Source: [Clostridium] polysaccharolyticum
GTDB taxonomy: Bacteria; Bacillota; Clostridia; Lachnospirales; Lachnospiraceae
NCBI RefSeq assembly: GCF_900111595.1
Contig: NZ_FOHN01000017.1
Location: 1 to 64,000 of the forward strand
Length of the DNA stretch: 64,000 nt
Reading direction: 5' to 3'
Part shown: positions 26,750 to 34,948 of the stretch, piece after piece
How positions within the stretch are numbered: the stretch's first letter is position 1
How the letters are laid out: each line of letters starts with the position of its first letter
Translations under genes and position numbers: made by a program
Notes under the pieces: model-generated
What the model was told of the DNA's origin: nothing
The model's database searches: none
Seen by the model: the letters and a program-made list of their open reading frames with translations, nothing else

Positions 26750-26820
26750 AGCGGGTGATGGGAATCGAACCCACGTATCTAGCTTGGAAGGCTAGTGTTC
26801 TACCATTGAACTACACCCGC
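26750..26820 (-). tRNA. tRNA-Gly (anticodon TCC)
   Basis: On the minus strand GCGGGTG pairs with CACCCGC, the D arm contains AGTTCAATGGTAGAAC, the anticodon stem CTAGC/GCTAG holds loop CTTCCAA, and the T arm contains GGTTCGATTCC. The anticodon TCC reads GGA. Confidence 0.96.
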
Positions 26821-26892
26821 TTGACATAAATATATTATACGCATTATGAAATGAAAGTCAATAGTAAAATGAAAAATAATGCAAAAAAGTTA

Positions 26893-27525
26893 TTATCTAT
26901 GTTTATAGTAAAAAATAGCAATCTGAGTCCGGTCACGAAGCTCTAATTTTTCCAAAATAATACTGATGTAATTACGAATCGTGCCATCTGAAAGAAACAG
27001 TTCCCCAGCCATTTCTTTATTGGATTTTCCCTCTGCAATTAATTCAATGATACAAAATTCTTTATCTGTTATGCCATGACGCTGATAAATAGATATATCA
27101 GGAGATGGTGACAGCAGTGTGGGAAGTTTGGAAACGATTTCATTTCCATATACGTTCTGTCCTATAAAGACTGCTCGAAGGGCAGGGACAATGCTGTCAA
27201 AATCCTGCTTTAACATATAACCTTTGGCACCAATGTTTAATGCTTTGATAATATATTCATCATCTAAAAATGTTGTCAGGTACAAAATCCGGGCACTGGG
27301 GAATTTGCTTAGGATTTCCTCGCCAGCCTGTAAACCAGACATCTGCTCCATTCGGATATCCATAAGAAGTATATCAGGATTTAAGGACTCGTAAAGGGAA
27401 ATTGCCTCAAGACCATTATAGCCAGTGCCAATAACTTTAAGGTCCGGCTGGCTGCTTAATATAATATTTAATGAGGAGCATACTAGTTTGTCATCGTCAA
27501 CTAGAACGATTCGAATTTGGCTCAT
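26893..27525 (-). CDS. NarL/LuxR-type response regulator
   Basis: A 210-residue regulator with a receiver domain (phosphoacceptor Asp in DILLMDIRM, Lys in YMLKQDF) and a C-terminal LuxR helix-turn-helix (~145-205; GKSNKEMAGELFLSDGTIRNYISIILEKL). It overlaps the end of the sensor kinase gene by 29 bases, so the two form a cotranslated pair. The three-gene ABC transporter operon transcribed divergently from the kinase is the obvious target. Confidence 0.9.
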   Translation of the reverse strand: MSQIRIVLVDDDKLVCSSLNIILSSQPDLKVIGTGYNGLEAISLYESLNPDILLMDIRMEQMSGLQAGEEILSKFPSARILYLTTFLDDEYIIKALNIGAKGYMLKQDFDSIVPALRAVFIGQNVYGNEIVSKLPTLLSPSPDISIYQRHGITDKEFCIIELIAEGKSNKEMAGELFLSDGTIRNYISIILEKLELRDRTQIAIFYYKHR

Positions 27526-28639
27526 TATGAATTACCTCCGTTTTTTCTTTTGGGATTGCGACAAGTATTTTAAAACCGTTGTTTGCTATTATTTGAAAAG
27601 TACCGTTTAGGCCTTTTACTCTTTCGTGCATGTTATGTAATCCTAAGCCATCAGTGGAATCAATTGTCAGCTGGATTTTTCTGGCCAATGCTTTGGTTTT
27701 TTCTGTTACAGTACCATTGTCATCAATAATGAGACGGTAAAGGGCAGGTTCTTCAGCAAGAACAATAATCACGTTTTTAGCATCGGAATGTTTCATTATA
27801 TTAGAGAGAGCTTCTTTTACAATGGCAATAAAACAGTATTTTACTTTTAACAAGGGTGTATTTACAATGTCATAATGGTACTGGGTTGTGCAGAACTGAA
27901 AATCATCTATTAAGTTCTTGACGGTACTGTATAAATCTATAGATTCGTCGTGCATGTTATGAATACTCGCACGGATGCTGTCCATTCCTTCTGACAGGGA
28001 AGTCTTTAAATTACTTAGTTCATCTTTAATGAAAGGATTCTGTTCTAAGGTAAGCAAAGCACCAATCTGAATAAGTGAGCGGGAAAGTACGTGTCCAATG
28101 TGGTCATGTATTTCCTTTGAAATCCTGTTTCGTTCGTTCAGTGTTGCGATGTTGATTTCATAATCCTGGTTTTCCAGTATGCTTCTGTTTTTTTCTTCTT
28201 CAATCAGCATAAGTTCCTGGCTAAGGTTTACAGACTGATTATGGAGTTCCTGGAGTTTCTGGTGTTTAAACGTTTTGTATTTCAGGTAAAAACTAAGAAG
28301 AAAGAACAGGATAAGATAAAGCATGTTCTGAGAACCTATTTTATCTTTGTTGTAATTTAATATGTAGATCTGGAAGATAAGGAAATAATAGTACTTTCCC
28401 GCAAAATAATCGTATACAAATATGGGGAGAAAGAAAGTGAGGGGAGGCAGTGGTATGCAAAGAAATGTAACAGTGAAAAAGGAAAAAATTTTAAGGGTCG
28501 GTTTTTCTGCATAGATAATCAGGGATGCAAAAAAAAGTGCGATTAAAATAGGAACTGCCACATAATTTCCTTTGTAGGTATTTAAATATAACATCATGGA
28601 ACATATGTATAAGACAAATTTATCTATTATCTGCTTCAC
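27497..28639 (-). CDS. Membrane sensor histidine kinase, HisKA_3 (NarX/DesK) type
   Basis: A 380-residue kinase. About five membrane helices fill the first 130 residues with no large external domain, so it probably senses a membrane-associated signal or the transporter itself. A coiled coil (~130-165) leads to the phosphoacceptor His in RNRISKEIHDHIGHVLSRS. The ATP-binding domain has VKEALSNIMKHSDA (N box) and DGLGLHNMHERV (G box). DesK/LiaS-like kinases with this architecture often control ABC exporters acting on antimicrobial peptides or lipids. Confidence 0.9.
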   Translation of the reverse strand: MKQIIDKFVLYICSMMLYLNTYKGNYVAVPILIALFFASLIIYAEKPTLKIFSFFTVTFLCIPLPPLTFFLPIFVYDYFAGKYYYFLIFQIYILNYNKDKIGSQNMLYLILFFLLSFYLKYKTFKHQKLQELHNQSVNLSQELMLIEEEKNRSILENQDYEINIATLNERNRISKEIHDHIGHVLSRSLIQIGALLTLEQNPFIKDELSNLKTSLSEGMDSIRASIHNMHDESIDLYSTVKNLIDDFQFCTTQYHYDIVNTPLLKVKYCFIAIVKEALSNIMKHSDAKNVIIVLAEEPALYRLIIDDNGTVTEKTKALARKIQLTIDSTDGLGLHNMHERVKGLNGTFQIIANNGFKILVAIPKEKTEVIHNEPNSNRSS

Positions 28640-28782
28640 TTTTTCGTCCGCCTTTCTACCTTTTTTATGTTATTATGATAGAAAAATACGTGTAATTCAA
28701 TAGTTTTTAAAAGAATGACTAAAAATATTTTCTTTTTTCCTAAATGTGTGTATAGTAATAGTGTATAGAAAGGGGAGCTGGT

Positions 28783-29763
28783 ATGGTTATTTTAGGAAAC
28801 AAAATAATGAAACGTTATGGAGAACATATGGTTATTGATCAGTTAAGCTTAGAAGTGAGAGAAGGGGAAATATATGGTTTGCTTGGTCCAGTAGGAGCAG
28901 GAAAAACGGTTTTGGTACAATGTCTTTTGTCGTTGATTTCTTTTGACAAAGGAACTGTAAAATTGTTTGATGAAAAGGTCTGCAAATTGACAAATACAAT
29001 GAAGACAAGAATTGGAATCTGTTTTCAAGATAATGGGGTGTTTGAATCCCTTACTGTTTATGACAATATCTATTATTTTGCAAAATTATATTTAAAGGAG
29101 AAAGGGAAAAGCAGACAAGCTGTGGAAGCAGTTTTAGAAGCTTTGGATTTAAAAGAATTTAAGAAAATATATTACTATAAGTTAGATGAAAGCCGTCAAA
29201 AATTATGTAATTTTGCATGTGCTATTGTACATAATCCGGATTTGATATTTGTTGATGGAGGCGTGGCTAGCTGCGAACCCAAGATTAAATATAAAATATA
29301 CCAAAAACTTAGGGAATTAAGAAAAGAGGGAAAAACTATTTTTCTGACTACTCACTTTATTGAAGAGGCAGAGGAAATCTGTGACAGGGTAGCCATTATG
29401 GACAGGGGGAGAATAATCGCCCATGGAACAAAGGAAGAACTGAAAAAGAGTATATCTTTGGGGGAAAGAAGCCAGTTTCATGTTTATCATATTACAGAAA
29501 AACAGATGGAACAGGTAAGGCTTATACCTGGAGTATATTATGTTGAATATGAAAATGAAATCATGACGGTTAAATCGAAGAGAGGAAGAAATAATCTGCT
29601 CCATATTTTGAAATTTTTTCACGATAACGAGATTGCAATTGGAGAGATTGTTTCCGAATTGCCAACATTGGATGATGTATTCTGGGAATTGACGGGAAAA
29701 CAGATTATAGAAAATAGTGATTCTGAGAAACCGTTACGGAAAAAAATGAACTTATTTAAATAA
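28783..29763 (+). CDS. ABC-2 exporter ATPase with degenerate catalytic motifs
   Basis: A 326-residue NatA-like ATPase domain protein. Walker A (GPVGAGKT, 35-42), the Q loop (CFQDNGVF) and the switch His (TTHFIEEAE) are intact. The signature reads LDESRQKL instead of LSGGQ, and Walker B reads LIFVDGG, so the catalytic Glu after Asp158 is Gly159; the D loop is ASCEP instead of SGLDP. It may hydrolyse ATP poorly or act mainly by nucleotide binding. It heads a three-gene operon with two permeases and lies divergent to the two-component system. Confidence 0.85.
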   Translation: MVILGNKIMKRYGEHMVIDQLSLEVREGEIYGLLGPVGAGKTVLVQCLLSLISFDKGTVKLFDEKVCKLTNTMKTRIGICFQDNGVFESLTVYDNIYYFAKLYLKEKGKSRQAVEAVLEALDLKEFKKIYYYKLDESRQKLCNFACAIVHNPDLIFVDGGVASCEPKIKYKIYQKLRELRKEGKTIFLTTHFIEEAEEICDRVAIMDRGRIIAHGTKEELKKSISLGERSQFHVYHITEKQMEQVRLIPGVYYVEYENEIMTVKSKRGRNNLLHILKFFHDNEIAIGEIVSELPTLDDVFWELTGKQIIENSDSEKPLRKKMNLFK

Positions 29764-29779
29764 TAAGGAGGAGAACAAA

Positions 29780-30862
29780 GTGCTTTTCTTAGATAGAGAT
29801 CTTCTTAGATACAGGCTAAAAAGCCTATTGGCTGATTATACCTGCTGTTTTTGGACTTTTATGTTTCCGTTTATTCTGGCAGTGGTATTCTGTATTATGA
29901 TTCCAAAGACGCATTATCAGAATTTTCAGCCAATTCAGGTTGTTATTGTAAAGGAAGGAAAAAGGGAAAATATAGATATGTATCGTGTGCTTAGTTTAGA
30001 AAAAACAAGTTCAGGAGAGGCGTTGTTTCATGTCAGTTACTGTTCACAGGTAATGGCGAAAGAAAAACTTGATAAACATGAAATAGATGCCTATATAGAA
30101 AAATCCAAAGTAGTTTGTGCAAAGAATAATTCAAAGGGGATATGTGTAAAAGTTTATGTGGAGTGGTGTAAACAGACGAAACAGAATGCTGATTTGGATA
30201 TGCAGATGAGATACATAAGTTCTGATTGTGTAGAGAGAACATTTGACAGAAATGAATCCTATTTTCTTACATTACTTGCTTTAGCGGCATTTACAGCTAT
30301 TCATTGGGGAATACGGACAACCTATGATTTAGAGGGGAATTTATCCAGTCTTGCCGCTCATTTGCTGGTGATGCCAGTGTCTAAGCGCAGGCTTGGAAGA
30401 TATAATTTTTATGCAGTGATGCTGATACAGTTTTTTCAGGGAATTGTGTTAGATGCTATGTTAATTTTAGGAAGAGGAATGAAAATTATTCCGGTTCTTC
30501 CGTATTTTTTCTTGATTCAAATGGTAACGAGCATGACTGGGTTCTGGGGTGGAAGAATTTTGTGCTGTATTTTGAAGGGAGATTTGCATGATAAGCAGAG
30601 AATTGCAGAAGGAATTTCGTTTTTGTCAGGATTTTTAAGTGGCATCATGTTTTATAAAATGCGTTATGCGATAGAAACTGCTGCACCATTTTTTAGCTGG
30701 ATTAATCCAGTCAGCATTGCGTCAGATGCGCTATTTTACCTGTATTACGTAAAAGATAAAAGATATTATACAGAGGATTTGCTGGTTCTGTTTGGAATAG
30801 CTGTGATTTTAAATTTAATCGGACTTCATCTGACAAGGAGGGATTCCTATGAATGTCTGTAA
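29780..30862 (+). CDS. ABC-2 type permease, subunit 1
   Basis: A 360-residue membrane protein with the ABC-2 layout: one N-terminal helix (CCFWTFMFPFILAVVFCI), an external domain of about 130 residues rich in Lys, then five to six helices at the C-terminal half. It starts with GTG after AAGGAGGAG and overlaps the second permease by 14 bases. With the second permease it would form a heterodimeric exporter driven by the preceding ATPase. The substrate is unknown. Confidence 0.82.
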   Translation: MLFLDRDLLRYRLKSLLADYTCCFWTFMFPFILAVVFCIMIPKTHYQNFQPIQVVIVKEGKRENIDMYRVLSLEKTSSGEALFHVSYCSQVMAKEKLDKHEIDAYIEKSKVVCAKNNSKGICVKVYVEWCKQTKQNADLDMQMRYISSDCVERTFDRNESYFLTLLALAAFTAIHWGIRTTYDLEGNLSSLAAHLLVMPVSKRRLGRYNFYAVMLIQFFQGIVLDAMLILGRGMKIIPVLPYFFLIQMVTSMTGFWGGRILCCILKGDLHDKQRIAEGISFLSGFLSGIMFYKMRYAIETAAPFFSWINPVSIASDALFYLYYVKDKRYYTEDLLVLFGIAVILNLIGLHLTRRDSYECL

Positions 30863-31991
30863 ATTGACATTAAAGCTTATTATGCAGAAAAGGAAAATTA
30901 TCATGATAGGAAGTGCTGTTTTTTTAGTCCTTGTATTGCTGGTAGATAAAAACCTATATAAAGAGGAAGATAAGATACCTGTTCTTTTAATTAATAGTGA
31001 TGAGGATACGCCACTTACCAAGCATTTTAAAACTTATATGGAGGAATATGTGAAATTTTGCAAAACGTCTATTTCTGACGAGAGCCAGCTGATGGAAGCT
31101 TTATTTTATGATGGAATAACGTGTGAGATACAGATACCGCCACAGTTTACTTCAAATTATATGAAGGGAAAGACAGGAGATATCGTAAGACTCCAGCTAA
31201 ATGAAAATGAAGATTCGGTTCTTGTGGATTCTCTAATTAGCAGATATTTGCAATTACTTGGTCAAAGCAGCAGAGAAGGTGGAAATTTACAGGATAGGCT
31301 TGCCAAAGTTGATAGTGCTCTGAAACAGGATGTGCAGAGAGTCCTTGAAAAAAAGGAAAACACAGACAGGGAAAAATTTGTGGTATATGTAAATTATATG
31401 CTATATGCTATTTTGCTTATTATATTTGTCTGGACGGTGTTTGTATTAGATAATTTAAAAAAAGATGGAATACATAAACATAATCAGCTGATTGTAGATA
31501 ATCCAGACTCTATTTACCGGAAGGCCATAGGGGTGTGTATCGTTATGGCAATGGGGCTGGCACTTGTTATGTTAGGAGTAGGCTGTCTGATTAAAAAGAT
31601 TTCTTTTGACGAACCTGCATTTATTATGATTGTAATAAATGTAATAAACTTTGTTATTTTCTGTGTAGCATTGTCAGCTCTTATTGGACTGAGTTTAAAA
31701 TCTATAAAATATATTGATGTTTTGGCACAAATGCTTGTATTAGGAGTCTCTTTTATAAGTGGAGTTTTTGTCAGGCAGGATATGCTGCCAGTACAGCTGC
31801 AGACATTTATGAAATACTGCCCTACATTTCTTTATGTGAAAGTTAATAACGAATGGAGCAAGTTAGAGGAGATTGATTTACATGCCATTCGAAGTTTTGT
31901 AGCAGATGAAGGGATGTGTCTTTGCATATCATTAACTTTTATTCTGATTGCATTAACAATTGGGGAAAAGAAAGTAAAAATGGATTTGTAA
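30849..31991 (+). CDS. ABC-2 type permease, subunit 2
   Basis: A 380-residue membrane protein with the same plan as its neighbour: an N-terminal helix after a short basic stretch (KRKIIMIGSAVFLVLVLLV), a large external domain (~residues 35-170) and a C-terminal bundle of five to six helices. It ends the operon, about 60 bases before the next gene, which has its own promoter. Heterodimeric ABC-2 exporters beside DesK/LiaS-type systems commonly export or resist peptides. Confidence 0.82.
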   Translation: MNVCKLTLKLIMQKRKIIMIGSAVFLVLVLLVDKNLYKEEDKIPVLLINSDEDTPLTKHFKTYMEEYVKFCKTSISDESQLMEALFYDGITCEIQIPPQFTSNYMKGKTGDIVRLQLNENEDSVLVDSLISRYLQLLGQSSREGGNLQDRLAKVDSALKQDVQRVLEKKENTDREKFVVYVNYMLYAILLIIFVWTVFVLDNLKKDGIHKHNQLIVDNPDSIYRKAIGVCIVMAMGLALVMLGVGCLIKKISFDEPAFIMIVINVINFVIFCVALSALIGLSLKSIKYIDVLAQMLVLGVSFISGVFVRQDMLPVQLQTFMKYCPTFLYVKVNNEWSKLEEIDLHAIRSFVADEGMCLCISLTFILIALTIGEKKVKMDL

Positions 31992-31993
31992 CC

Positions 31994-32035
31994 TTGAAAG
32001 AATATATGTTCTGTGTTAATATAGAACATATATTC
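31994..32035 (+). promoter_or_regulatory. Promoter with two LexA-like boxes (SOS operator)
   Basis: TTGAAA (31994-31999), a 17-base spacer and TAATAT (32017-32022) form the promoter. GAATATATGTTC (32000-32011) fills the spacer and GAACATATATTC (32024-32035) lies just downstream of the -10. Each box differs by one base from the palindrome GAACATATGTTC of the Firmicutes LexA/DinR family, and the two are exact reverse complements of each other. Confidence 0.75.
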
Positions 32036-32049
32036 GAATGAGGTGTAAT

Positions 32050-33498
32050 ATGATTATTCAAAATGATTTGAGTTTAACAGATAAACTGGAGATTCTTTCA
32101 GATGCAGCCAAATACGATGTGGCCTGTACATCTAGTGGAGTGAACCGGAAAGGAAGGGCAGATAGCATAGGCAATACCGTTTCACGGGGAATATGCCACT
32201 GTTTTTCAGCAGATGGAAGATGTATTTCCTTATTAAAAATTCTATTTACCAATGAGTGTATCTTTGACTGCAAGTATTGTGTGAACCGTTCGAGCAGGGA
32301 TGTGGTCAGAACTGGTTTTACTCCGGAAGAAATTGCAGAGCTGACGATAGAGTTTTATCGAAGGAATTATATTGAAGGGTTATTCTTAAGTTCTGGAATC
32401 ATGAAAAGTCCAGACTATACGATGGAGCAGATCATACAAGCGATTTCCCTTTTGCGGAACCAGCATCATTTTAATGGATATATTCATGTGAAAGCCATAC
32501 CAGGCGCAAGTGCACATTTAATTGAGGAACTTGGACACTTAGCAGATAGAATGAGTATTAATCTGGAGTTGCCTACAGCAGATGGACTGAGAGCTTTGGC
32601 ACCGCATAAAAACAGAAAAAACATCTTAACTCCTATGCGGCAGATACAATTGGGGATTCATGACAACAAGTATCAGTACCATGATAGGAAGGCGCTTTCG
32701 GCAAAGACGGATTCTCTTTTGCTGGAAAGTTCATCTTTAAAAGAGGAAAAGCTTTATGAAACGGGTTTTTCATTAATGGGAACCTCCAAACAGAATACCC
32801 TGCCATCTAGGAAAAGAAGCATGAAATCCAAGTTTGTGCCAGCAGGCCAAAGCACACAGATGATAATTGGTGCTACCAAAGAGACGGATTATGAGATTTT
32901 AAATGTTGTGGATAGTTTGTACAAAAAATTTGAATTAAAGCGAGTATTCTACTCAGCATTTGTGAATACCACCTATGATTCCGATCTTCCGGTTTTACAG
33001 GACGGACCACCGCTTCTAAGAGAACACCGTCTATATCAGGCAGACTGGCTGTTACGATTCTATGGTTTTCAGGCTAGCGAACTGCTTACAAAAGAGAAAC
33101 CTAATTTTAATATGCTGCTGGATCCAAAATGCAACTGGGCAATGAATCATTTAGAAGAGTTTCCCTTAGAAGTAAATCGTGCATCGTATTCTCAGCTGCT
33201 TCGGGTTCCAGGCATAGGAGTAAAGTCGGCCCAGAGAATCGTACAGGCAAGAAAGCATGCTGCCCTTGATTTTGCAGACCTGAAAAAGATAGGGGTAGTT
33301 TTAAAAAGAGCCTTGTATTTTATTACCTGTAAAGGAAAAATGATGTATCCAGTTAAGATAGAAGAAGATTATATACTGAGCCATATGCTGAATGTTTCGG
33401 AAAAACTTCCACCAGGCATTGGAGGAAGCGGGTTATATCAGCAGATTTCTTTGTTTGACAGCATGGATTTTCGAAAGGCAAATCAGAATATTGGGTAG
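32050..33498 (+). CDS. Radical SAM protein, putative DNA modification/repair type
   Basis: A 482-residue radical SAM protein. The cluster motif is CIFDCKYC within TNECIFDCKYCVNRSSRD, and a helix-hairpin-helix (RVPGIGVKSAQRIVQARK) near residue 385 suggests DNA binding. It belongs to the family annotated as a putative DNA modification/repair radical SAM protein, always paired with the gene that follows. The ATG at 32050 follows AGGTG by 4 bases. The promoter carries two LexA-like boxes, which supports induction on DNA damage. The reaction is not established. Confidence 0.87.
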   Translation: MIIQNDLSLTDKLEILSDAAKYDVACTSSGVNRKGRADSIGNTVSRGICHCFSADGRCISLLKILFTNECIFDCKYCVNRSSRDVVRTGFTPEEIAELTIEFYRRNYIEGLFLSSGIMKSPDYTMEQIIQAISLLRNQHHFNGYIHVKAIPGASAHLIEELGHLADRMSINLELPTADGLRALAPHKNRKNILTPMRQIQLGIHDNKYQYHDRKALSAKTDSLLLESSSLKEEKLYETGFSLMGTSKQNTLPSRKRSMKSKFVPAGQSTQMIIGATKETDYEILNVVDSLYKKFELKRVFYSAFVNTTYDSDLPVLQDGPPLLREHRLYQADWLLRFYGFQASELLTKEKPNFNMLLDPKCNWAMNHLEEFPLEVNRASYSQLLRVPGIGVKSAQRIVQARKHAALDFADLKKIGVVLKRALYFITCKGKMMYPVKIEEDYILSHMLNVSEKLPPGIGGSGLYQQISLFDSMDFRKANQNIG

Positions 33499-33507
33499 GT
33501 TGAAGCT

Positions 33508-34290
33508 ATGAAAGAAAAACACATATATATATGTGAGAATTCTACAACAGGTATATTTACTGGGATTTATGATGCATGGGCTTCAAAGTACGGGCATGAA
33601 AACAACCGCATTTTAGTAGAAGAGCCAGAGAATTATGAATTTTTTACGAAATTCATATATGTACAGCCGGATTTAGAGAAAGCCGAGAAAGTGAAACGGT
33701 CCATTATACAGAAAATATCCAAAGAAGCTTATATGACTGTATACAATGGAAGCATTTCAAAAGATAAGGAAAAGGCAGATGTTATTTACCGTTTTCTAAT
33801 ACTGGGATTTGCTATGGGAAAGGGTGTTCTGGAACATATAACTAATCCGATGGTAAGCAAGCTTCTTAAGATGGATTTGAATGTTAAAAATGAGTATTTT
33901 CATTATGAGGGATTTCTGCGGTTTGTGAAAATGGGAAACAACATTTTATTTGGCCGTTTTAGGCCTGAAAATGATATTGCATTTACGGTAGCAGAACATT
34001 TTGCAGACAGGCTGCAAGGGGAAAACTGGATTATATATGATGAAGGGCGAAAGAAGGCCGCAGTGCATCAGGCACATGGCCAGTGGTTTGCTGTAGAACA
34101 GTATGAACTTGATTTGGATAAAGATGGGAATCAGTTAGAAGAGGAGGATGAATTCCTTAGTTTGTGGAAATGTTTTGTAGACAGCATTGCAATTAAAGAG
34201 AGAACGAACAAAAAGCTGCAGTTAAATATGCTGCCGAACCGATATCGTGAGTTTATGCCAGAGACAGAATATAAAATAAATAAAAAATGA
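33508..34290 (+). CDS. Probable DNA metabolism protein, partner of the radical SAM gene
   Basis: A 260-residue soluble protein (TIGR03915/DUF4130-like) that occurs beside the radical SAM repair-type gene in many Clostridia. Recognisable features are the N-terminal YICENSTTGIFTGIYDAW, then GFLRF and GNNILFGRFRPENDI, and the C-terminal LQLNMLPNRYREFMPE. It resembles the uracil-DNA-glycosylase-associated proteins seen with that radical SAM family. It lies 9 bases after the partner and shares its SOS-type promoter. Enzymatic activity is unknown. Confidence 0.82.
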   Translation: MKEKHIYICENSTTGIFTGIYDAWASKYGHENNRILVEEPENYEFFTKFIYVQPDLEKAEKVKRSIIQKISKEAYMTVYNGSISKDKEKADVIYRFLILGFAMGKGVLEHITNPMVSKLLKMDLNVKNEYFHYEGFLRFVKMGNNILFGRFRPENDIAFTVAEHFADRLQGENWIIYDEGRKKAAVHQAHGQWFAVEQYELDLDKDGNQLEEEDEFLSLWKCFVDSIAIKERTNKKLQLNMLPNRYREFMPETEYKINKK

Positions 34291-34368
34291 GAGATTTTGT
34301 ATATTAATTTTTTTTCGAGACATACTAACCCCGTAAAATGAATTTATGCATTATAGGAGGCGTATTGT

Positions 34369-34740
34369 ATGAGAAAAAAAATATGTTTAGCAGCTGCAGT
34401 ATGTTGCTTAGGATTAATGTCTGTTACAGCATGTTCTAACAATAATAGTACAGATGATGGCACAAAGACAGAAGATAACAATGGAACAGGCACTACAGAG
34501 GATGGTGCAGCAACAGATTCTGATAACGATGGCGTAACAGATGCAGTAGATGATGCAGGTGATGCTATTGAAGATGCTGCTGATGATGTAGGAGATGCAG
34601 TAGATGATGCTGTAAATGATGTGACAGGTGATGGATCTGCAAACGGTAATGCTGCAGGAACTACAAATAATGCTGCTGGAACAACAGATGGAACGGCAGC
34701 AGATAATGCTACAGCAACGGAAACTCCAGCAAATAAATAA
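34369..34740 (+). CDS. Small acidic low-complexity lipoprotein
   Basis: A 123-residue protein with a lipoprotein signal peptide: MRKKICLAAAVCCLGLM then the lipobox SVTAC, so Cys22 should be lipidated and the protein anchored outside the membrane. The mature part is almost entirely Asp, Gly, Thr, Ala, Asn, with DSDNDGVTDAVDDAGDA resembling a calcium-binding DxDxDG loop, followed by alternating DAVDD helices. It may be a surface polyanion or calcium binder. AGGAGG precedes ATG. No enzyme fold is visible. Confidence 0.85.
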   Translation: MRKKICLAAAVCCLGLMSVTACSNNNSTDDGTKTEDNNGTGTTEDGAATDSDNDGVTDAVDDAGDAIEDAADDVGDAVDDAVNDVTGDGSANGNAAGTTNNAAGTTDGTAADNATATETPANK

Positions 34741-34754
34741 TGGATCCATACTAG

Positions 34755-34790
34755 AAAAGCTGCCATAGAAAAGTGACAGCTTTTTTTATT
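34755..34790 (+). terminator. Terminator after the lipoprotein gene
   Basis: AAAAGCTG pairs with CAGCTTTT, followed by TTTATT. Confidence 0.8.
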
Positions 34791-34811
34791 TGATAGGTAA
34801 GGAAGATAGTC

Positions 34812-34862
34812 GCTAAAAGACAGCGACAGCTAAAAGACAGCGACAGCTAAAAAACAGCGACA
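34812..34862. repeat. Three tandem 17-base repeats
   Basis: GCTAAAAGACAGCGACA occurs twice exactly and a third time with one change (AAAAAAC in place of AAAAGAC), head to tail, between the lipoprotein terminator and the GNAT gene. Confidence 0.9.
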
Positions 34863-34948
34863 CCCATCTGGTGCGGCAAAGTCTGAGTTCCTTCGCGACT
34901 GGAATGGGTTTTGATTTTAAAGAAATCTCTTTACACTACATTTGACAT

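Noticed and set aside
34344-34766. Open frames on the minus strand opposite the acidic lipoprotein gene
   Set aside because: They arise from the low-complexity coding sequence in other frames; the plus-strand gene has a ribosome binding site, a lipobox and a terminator.
34812-34862. Possible CRISPR-like repeat
   Set aside because: Units are only 17 bases, directly adjacent without spacers, and no cas gene is nearby.
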